From NCBI GenBank assembly GCA_013288145.1, contig JABDCJ010000049.1:1-18181 (forward strand): a stretch of DNA of 18,181 bases, written 5' to 3'. The DNA comes from Nitrososphaerota archaeon. GTDB lineage: Archaea > Thermoproteota > Nitrososphaeria > Nitrososphaerales > CADDZS01. The translations under genes were made by a program, and so were the position numbers. The first letter of the stretch is position 1. The number at the start of each line of letters is the position of its first letter. Shown here piece after piece: positions 14,238-18,181 of the stretch. The notes below the pieces were generated by a model. That model was not told the origin of the DNA. It was given only the letters and a program-made list of their open reading frames with translations, and did no database searches.

Positions 14238-14780
14238 ATGGTCAAGCCGCTTGTCTTTGTAATTCAAAAGCACAAGGCAACTTCGCTCCACTATGATTTT
14301 CGACTTGAGATCGGCGGAGTTATGCCGTCCTGGTCTATCCCTAAGGGGCCTTCTCTCGATCCGAGCGTGCGGCGCCTTGCCATGCCAACGACCGATCATG
14401 CTATGGAGTACCGGGACTTTGAAGGAGTCCTACCGAGAGGTGAATACGGGGCGGGTCCAGTAATGATCTGGGACGAGGGTACTTACAATGCGGAAAAAGA
14501 ATACGAGAAAGGCGTCAGGGAAGAAATCTCGGATCCGAAACTGGGAGACGAGGTAATGCAGGAAGGATTGAAGGAAGGCAACCTGAAATTCAGACTTTAC
14601 GGCAAGAAACTTCAGGGGTCCTTTGCTCTGGTCCAGACAAAGGGCATGGGCAACTTGAAAGAAGCATGGCTCTTCATCAAGCACCGCGACTCTTTTGCTA
14701 AGAAAAGTTACGACGCGAAGGATTTCGATTTCTCCGCAAGGACAAACAGGTCTATTGCAGAAATTCAATCTTCGGAATAA
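14238..14780 (+). CDS. Stand-alone LigD-type DNA 3'-phosphoesterase
   Basis: A 180-residue copy of the 3'-phosphoesterase domain that in bacteria is fused to DNA ligase D. Conserved motifs are in order: QKHKATSLHYDFRLEIGG (10-27) with H12, H18, D20 and R22; SWSIPKGPSLDPSVRRLAM (31-49); DHAMEYRDFEGVLPRGEYGAG (53-73); VMIWDEGTY; and near the end LQGSFALVQTKG with WLFIKHRD. These residues form the manganese site that trims 3'-phosphate or 3'-ribonucleotide ends during end joining. Single-domain forms are known from archaea, for example Korarchaeum. No ligase, polymerase or Ku gene is adjacent. ATG start at 14238. It is divergent from the nitroreductase. Confidence 0.92.
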   Translation: MVKPLVFVIQKHKATSLHYDFRLEIGGVMPSWSIPKGPSLDPSVRRLAMPTTDHAMEYRDFEGVLPRGEYGAGPVMIWDEGTYNAEKEYEKGVREEISDPKLGDEVMQEGLKEGNLKFRLYGKKLQGSFALVQTKGMGNLKEAWLFIKHRDSFAKKSYDAKDFDFSARTNRSIAEIQSSE

Positions 14781-14861
14781 CCTTTTGATGAAGCCATTTC
14801 GGTAAGCAATAGTATCTAAACAAGTTAGGGCAATCTACGTGAAAGAGGTAGCTCCACTTTT

Positions 14862-14907
14862 ATTCTATCGTATCAATTTTCCATGGTTTGAAAACCGAAG
14901 ATAGAAT
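14862..14907. repeat. 8-bp inverted repeat before the surface-protein gene
   Basis: ATTCTATC (14862-14869) and GATAGAAT (14900-14907) are perfect inverted copies 30 nt apart in the 215-bp gap 14781-14995. Nothing else recognisable lies in this gap. It may be an operator, or the 3' structure of the phosphoesterase message. Confidence 0.3.
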
Positions 14908-14995
14908 GCGATCTAAATCCTAGATGAAAGAAAAGACAAAGGTGTAAATGCGAATCAACGTTATGATCGAAGCAATTGAAAAGGCGTAGCAAGCG

Positions 14996-16462
14996 ATGAG
15001 TGGCCGTAGAAATGGAATCCTTATCGCAGGTCTCGCGGCCGGTGTAATAATTGTCACTCTCGCCGTCTCGATCGCATTCCTTCCTTCGCTTTCTTTGCCA
15101 AAGGCAGGAGCTGTAGCTTCAACTACCACTGTTGCAATGAACAATCCAAACTTCTCCTCATCAGACGTCACATCAAGCTCAATTGTAGGGAGCACAAGCG
15201 GCGTGTCTTCTTCGGTTACTCCTTCGATCGAGAACTCTACTTCGGTGACCTCGCCAACTTCACAAACACTTACAATGAATAATTCAACTACCGGAAACAG
15301 CACCAACTTCACGAACTCGACAGGCTGGACTGGCATCGGTGATATTGGTACGGGCGGCCAGTCAATGATGATTTGGGAGCACATCAGTGCATTAGATCCC
15401 GCGGGTCGAATTTACTGTGAAAATAATGGAGGCGGGACGTCGCAATCTTTTGTCGCTGGAACCTTTTGCAATCAAACAATTGTGGGTAGCGCAAGCCCAT
15501 CGGTTCCAGCTGCCGATTTCGGCCTTCTCGTTGGAACGAACGCGAGCAATAGTTCAATCTGGCAGTTCAATTTAGGAGTAACGATGGGGAATGGACCATC
15601 TAATTACATCTGGAACTTTGGGGACGGCTCAAAAACAATCAGTGTTTCAAATCAGACGATAAGCCACGAATACAACAAGTCTGGCATATATGCAGCGAGA
15701 GTAAGTTTACTAATCACTTCGCCTTCAAACTCTTCAAAGTGGGAGCTGAATGCTCAAATTTCGATTAGTGTTCTAGTCGGCAATCAAGCTTCTCCAAATT
15801 CTAATCAGGCCCTCGATTCACAAACCGGTTCGAGCGTCTGCTCCGATCTGTTTGACGGGACTGTCGGAACGGGAGGATGGAATGCCACATCCAACACTTG
15901 CACGCTTACTGGGAACCCGATTGAATCTCCAACCTTTTTGATGGACAGTGGTTCCACTCTGGTAATAGGGAAAAACGTCACCCTGATACTTGCCAATTCC
16001 GGAAGCGGATTTGCCAATTACGGAACGATTGAAAATAATGGCACTCTGATCATCCAAAATTCCTTTAGTGATTACGGTGCCATAGTCAACCACGGAACTC
16101 TGATCAATCAGGACATTAATTTTCAGACAATGTCGACTTCTAGTGGAAACGAGACGGGAACGTTAAACAACACTGGATTGCTCGAGAACGTTCAGGGGGC
16201 GGCAATTGAGAACGGCGGGACTATAAATAACAACGGAACCATTGACAACATGAACAATTCTACGATCTACAATAACCTCGCAAATACAAGCGTGATAAAC
16301 AATTATGGCACTATTAATAACCGAGGTACATTACAAAACAAAGATGTGATCAACAACTACGGTAACATAAACAATCAAGGGATCATTGTAAATATTTGCG
16401 ATGGAAAGATTAGCGGCAACACACCTGCTGGAAACACCGTAACGAGTCAGGGTTGCAATTGA
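14996..16462 (+). CDS. Membrane-anchored surface protein with PKD domain and Asn-ladder repeats
   Basis: A 488-residue extracellular protein. Residues about 1-6 (MSGRRN) are basic and about 7-33 hydrophobic (GILIAGLAAGVIIVTLAVSI), giving an uncleaved anchor or signal peptide. Residues 40-115 are a Ser/Thr/Asn-rich stalk. A PKD-like domain follows at about 190-265, with IWNFGDGSKTISV and SHEYNKSGIYAARVSLLI. From about 330 to 470 runs a repeat of the form 'N-x-G-T-I-x-N-x-G-T-L', which suggests a beta-solenoid with stacked asparagines. About 20 N-x-S/T sequons and six extracellular cysteines suggest glycosylation and disulfides. ATG at 14996 has an in-frame TAG three codons upstream. Likely adhesion or cell-envelope decoration; no sortase or archaeosortase tail is seen. 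Confidence 0.85.
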   Translation: MSGRRNGILIAGLAAGVIIVTLAVSIAFLPSLSLPKAGAVASTTTVAMNNPNFSSSDVTSSSIVGSTSGVSSSVTPSIENSTSVTSPTSQTLTMNNSTTGNSTNFTNSTGWTGIGDIGTGGQSMMIWEHISALDPAGRIYCENNGGGTSQSFVAGTFCNQTIVGSASPSVPAADFGLLVGTNASNSSIWQFNLGVTMGNGPSNYIWNFGDGSKTISVSNQTISHEYNKSGIYAARVSLLITSPSNSSKWELNAQISISVLVGNQASPNSNQALDSQTGSSVCSDLFDGTVGTGGWNATSNTCTLTGNPIESPTFLMDSGSTLVIGKNVTLILANSGSGFANYGTIENNGTLIIQNSFSDYGAIVNHGTLINQDINFQTMSTSSGNETGTLNNTGLLENVQGAAIENGGTINNNGTIDNMNNSTIYNNLANTSVINNYGTINNRGTLQNKDVINNYGNINNQGIIVNICDGKISGNTPAGNTVTSQGCN

Positions 16463-16497
16463 CCCCAACTCGATCCAAAGCTAGTAATTAGTTCAAT

Positions 16498-16516
16498 TTC
16501 TGGATTTTTCTATTTT
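16498..16516 (+). terminator. T-rich 3' end of the surface-protein gene
   Basis: TTCTGGATTTTTCTATTTT, about 35 nt after the surface-protein stop, has T5 and T4 runs of the kind that end archaeal transcripts. It overlaps the last codons of the convergent GYD gene. Confidence 0.4.
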
Positions 16517-16830
16517 CCGGGAGCACGATACTGCGGCATCTTCTTTGTTGCTTGGTCTACTTCCTCGACTGTCGCAAGCGGGGTGAGCTTTATCATCGTC
16601 GTTCCGCTTGAATTAATTACTCCCGAAAGCGCAAGAGCGCTGATTTGATCGGGGAAATCTACTATCCCGATCACATCATCTTCACCAAATGCATAGTAGA
16701 AAGACTCGAGTTTACCACCGGCACTCTTTATGGCTTGATCGGCCGCCTCGCGGCGCTTGGAACCTCCCTCTTTCATTACTCCCTTCATACCGTCTACTGT
16801 GTACTTTGCTGCGAACAGATACTTCGTCAT
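16510..16830 (-). CDS. GYD-domain protein
   Basis: A 106-residue small alpha/beta protein of the GYD family (ferredoxin-like fold). It shows YLFAAKYTVDGMKGVMKEGGSKRREAA at the N-terminus, then AGGKLESFYYAFGEDDVIGIVDFPD, the usual GYD core 'G-x-xxxY(Y/W)xxGxxDxxxxxxxPD'. No signal peptide and no catalytic motif. Its biochemical function is not established. ATG start at 16830, with a TATA-like box at 16856-16867, which predicts a leaderless message. Convergent with the surface-protein gene. Confidence 0.9.
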   Translation of the reverse strand: MTKYLFAAKYTVDGMKGVMKEGGSKRREAADQAIKSAGGKLESFYYAFGEDDVIGIVDFPDQISALALSGVINSSGTTMIKLTPLATVEEVDQATKKMPQYRAPGK

Positions 16831-16855
16831 GAATTTGTTTGGAATCGGCGGGGCG

Positions 16856-16867
16856 CTTTAATTATTT
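16856..16867 (-). promoter_or_regulatory. TATA box of the GYD gene
   Basis: The minus strand reads AAATAATTAAAG, centred about 31 nt before the ATG at 16830. This spacing fits a leaderless archaeal transcript. Confidence 0.5.
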
Positions 16868-16937
16868 GCGGAACTTTTTCAGATCCACCAAATTGATTTC
16901 CGAAATTGATGAAAATATCTTATCAAGTATGCCATTG

Positions 16938-17045
16938 TTAAGGAGTCTTCGCGTTAATCACCAGGTCTTTGAATACAACCTGAATAACAGAACCTGACTG
17001 ATTACCGAAAACAGAAATTACTGTTGCACTCCCTGATTGAGTTGA
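16938..17045 (-). other. Possible remnant of a secreted-protein gene 3' end
   Basis: Between an in-frame TGA (17046-17048) and a TAA (16938-16940) the minus strand encodes 35 residues, including SGSATVISVFGNQSGSVIQV and then VFKDLVINAKTP. The alternating hydrophobic/Ser-Gly-Asn pattern looks like beta-strands of an exported protein, and the codons look normal. There is no start and no upstream continuation, so it would be a fragment if real. Confidence 0.2.
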
Positions 17046-17068
17046 TCATAGGATGTCCCCTAGAATGA

Positions 17069-17084
17069 TTGCACGTGCGTGCAA
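17069..17084. repeat. Short palindrome upstream of the MFS gene
   Basis: TTGCAC-GTGC-GTGCAA: perfect 6-bp arms with a 4-nt spacer, about 150 nt before the MFS frame. Shape and size suit a dimeric regulator site, but no regulator gene is adjacent. Confidence 0.3.
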
Positions 17085-17178
17085 GTTCAGCACAGAAAAA
17101 TAGTAGGCACCGAGTAATCCTCACAAGGCCTTTGGAATAGAATAAAAATCCCTGAAAATCCTTTGTCCCAATTGTCTG

Positions 17179-17218
17179 CTGCGTCATACCGAAGCCGAAA
17201 TACGGTGACGAAACGCAG
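17179..17218. repeat. Imperfect palindrome directly ahead of the MFS gene
   Basis: CTGCGT (17179-17184) pairs with ACGCAG (17213-17218), and inner ACCG (17188-17191) with CGGT (17203-17206), leaving an 11-nt loop. It ends next to the in-frame stop that bounds the MFS reading frame. It could be an operator or a leader hairpin. Confidence 0.3.
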
Positions 17219-17221
17219 TAA

Positions 17222-18181
17222 GGCAAGCTTTCCGAGACCGAGGGCCTGACTAGAATTCAATACAAATGGGTAGCTCTAAGCGTTACAACAGTCGGTACCG
17301 TCATGGCGGGCGTCGATGCTAGAATAGTTCTCGTCGGTCTCCCAACTATTGCCCAACAGCTCCATGCTGGAGTCGCGGACGTAATCTGGGTAAGTCAGGC
17401 GTATCTATTTGCAAGTACCCTTAGGACTCTTGCTCATCGGACGGACTACGGATCTTGTCGGACGGGTGAAGATCTACAACTATGGCTTCATCGTCTTCAC
17501 AATCGGCTCTGGACTAGCCGCAGTATCGTTTACCTCCATCGAGCTCATCCTCTCAAGGATGGTGCAGGGCGTCGGGACATCCATGATCTTAACGAATGCA
17601 GCAGCAATTTTGACCGACGCCACACCGCGAAACGAGCTCGGGAAGATACTCGGTATGAATAGTGTTGCCTTTCGAATGGGTTCGATCACCGGGCTCACAC
17701 TATCGGGAGTGATACTCTCAGTAACGGACTGGCGTGCGCTGTTTTACATCAACATACCAATCGGGATTTTCGGTACTGTCTGGGCTCACTACCGGCTCAA
17801 GGAAATTTCAACGCGAGATTCTTACAGAAGTATGGACTGGGTCGGGTTTGTCTCGTTCTCAGTAGGTCTCGGACTCGTATTACTAGCGATGACGTATCTG
17901 AGTTTCGGATTAACCGGATACCTGCCCGGATTTGGGCTGCTTAGCGCAGGAGTCACTCTGTTACTATTCTTCATCTGGTACGAGCTTCGTGGCAGAATTT
18001 CTGCACAGCCGATTCTCGACATGAATCTTTTCAAGATCAAGGAATTCGCAGGTGGGACAGTTGCTATGCTATTCAACGCAATAGCCTGGTCGGGAATCCT
18101 TATCATGGTCTCGTTTTACCTTCAGGTGATCGTGGGCTACGCTCCTCTTCAGGCAGGTCTGAGCCTTTTACCACTTGACCT
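17222..18181 (+). pseudogene. DHA2-type (14-TM) MFS multidrug exporter, frameshifted, cut by the window end
   Basis: The reading frame opens at 17222 and encodes a typical MFS entry, YKWVALSVTTVGTVMAGVDA then ARIVLVGLPTIAQQL, where most relatives have 'LDxTIVNVALPTI'. It continues to ASTL (to 17422). There the frame shifts by +1: from 17424 the other frame reads GLLLIGRTTDLVGRVKIYNYG (motif A), then SRMVQGVGTSMILTNAAAIL and GSITGLTLSGVILSVTDWRALFYIN (motif C). It is open to the last base, with further membrane segments and LQVIVGYAPLQAGL. Without the shift a 119-residue dead product results. No ATG, GTG or TTG lies in frame between 17222 and ATG 17303, which falls inside the first membrane segment. 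Proton-driven drug export is the family role. Decaying gene, recoded gene or sequencing indel are all possible. Confidence 0.85.

Larger units (their letters stand above)
16868..17221. other. Stretch without an intact gene
   Basis: This stretch of roughly 350 bp between the GYD promoter and the MFS frame holds no intact gene that I can support. It contains a short coding-like remnant on the minus strand (16938-17045), a 6-bp palindrome at 17069-17084 and an imperfect palindrome at 17179-17218, listed separately. A 74-residue open frame on the minus strand at 17002-17226 has unusual composition and resembles no family I know. Confidence 0.5.

Noticed and set aside
14920..15384. A 154-residue minus-strand frame opposite the surface-protein stalk
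   Set aside because: Antisense of the Ser/Thr-rich region gives a long open frame by composition; no motifs, and the plus-strand gene is well supported.
15990..16410. Repeats in the surface-protein gene as a CRISPR array
   Set aside because: The repetition is at protein level (NxGTI units), in frame, with no constant repeat/spacer length.
17002..17226. A 74-residue minus-strand frame (MPYCVSSPYFGFGM...)
   Set aside because: Cys/Arg-rich, no promoter, no family resemblance, and it overlaps palindromic regulatory-looking DNA.

Overview
The window looks like a piece of an archaeal chromosome, most likely from the Thaumarchaeota/Nitrososphaeria. The strongest evidence is a complete 57-residue gene for RNA polymerase subunit Rpo12 (RpoP). 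Supporting signs are TATA-like boxes 25-40 nt ahead of several starts, short or absent leaders, many TTG/GTG starts, a stand-alone LigD-type 3'-phosphoesterase, and an N-glycosylation-rich PKD surface protein. The class-level assignment is inference from gene style, not from a search. I see no rRNA, tRNA, CRISPR array, insertion sequence or phage gene.

Region 1 (1-5900): a small unrecognised plus-strand gene faces a long minus-strand histidine operon, transcribed hisG-hisC-hisB-hisH-hisA-hisF-hisI. The genes overlap or nearly touch, except for a 111-nt gap between hisG and hisC. hisD and hisE are not in the window. The last gene, hisI, is broken. Its middle, which should carry the KGETSG region, has been replaced by an exact 61-bp copy of a piece of the neighbouring hisF. 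The original 3' third, with the metal-binding residues, is still present but in another frame. hisH has no ATG, GTG or TTG in frame before its essential N-terminus.

Region 2 (5900-11400): a two-gene minus-strand unit (FAD/NAD disulfide oxidoreductase and a VOC protein) shares a palindromic TATA box with a divergent, Nudix-like plus-strand gene. That gene ends against a DrrAB-type ABC exporter (ATPase and permease). The stop codons of the two convergent genes lie within or against one small hairpin. A saccharopine/lysine-dehydrogenase-like gene lies upstream of the exporter.

Region 3 (11470-14120): nitroreductase, ring-cleaving VOC dioxygenase and GxSxG carboxylesterase lie in one direction. 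This is the gene content of the bacterial quinone/hydroquinone detoxification module mhqN-mhqO-mhqD. The dioxygenase, the esterase and rpo12 are chained by 4-nt ATGA overlaps, so an essential RNA polymerase subunit appears to be read from a detoxification-type transcript. A nested inverted repeat sits upstream of the dioxygenase promoter.

Region 4 (14120-18181): a stand-alone LigD phosphoesterase, a 488-residue membrane-anchored surface protein (Ser/Thr/Asn stalk, PKD domain, Asn-ladder repeat), a GYD-domain protein, a roughly 390-bp stretch without an intact gene, and a DHA2-type MFS drug exporter that runs off the right edge. The exporter is split by a +1 frameshift exactly at a CTT-AGG pair and has no in-frame start before its first membrane segment.

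Taken together, the window joins amino-acid biosynthesis (histidine, perhaps lysine-related) with a cluster of xenobiotic and quinone handling genes and exporters. Three reading-frame anomalies (hisI, hisH, MFS) in 18 kb mean that either real gene decay/recoding or local sequence errors must be considered.
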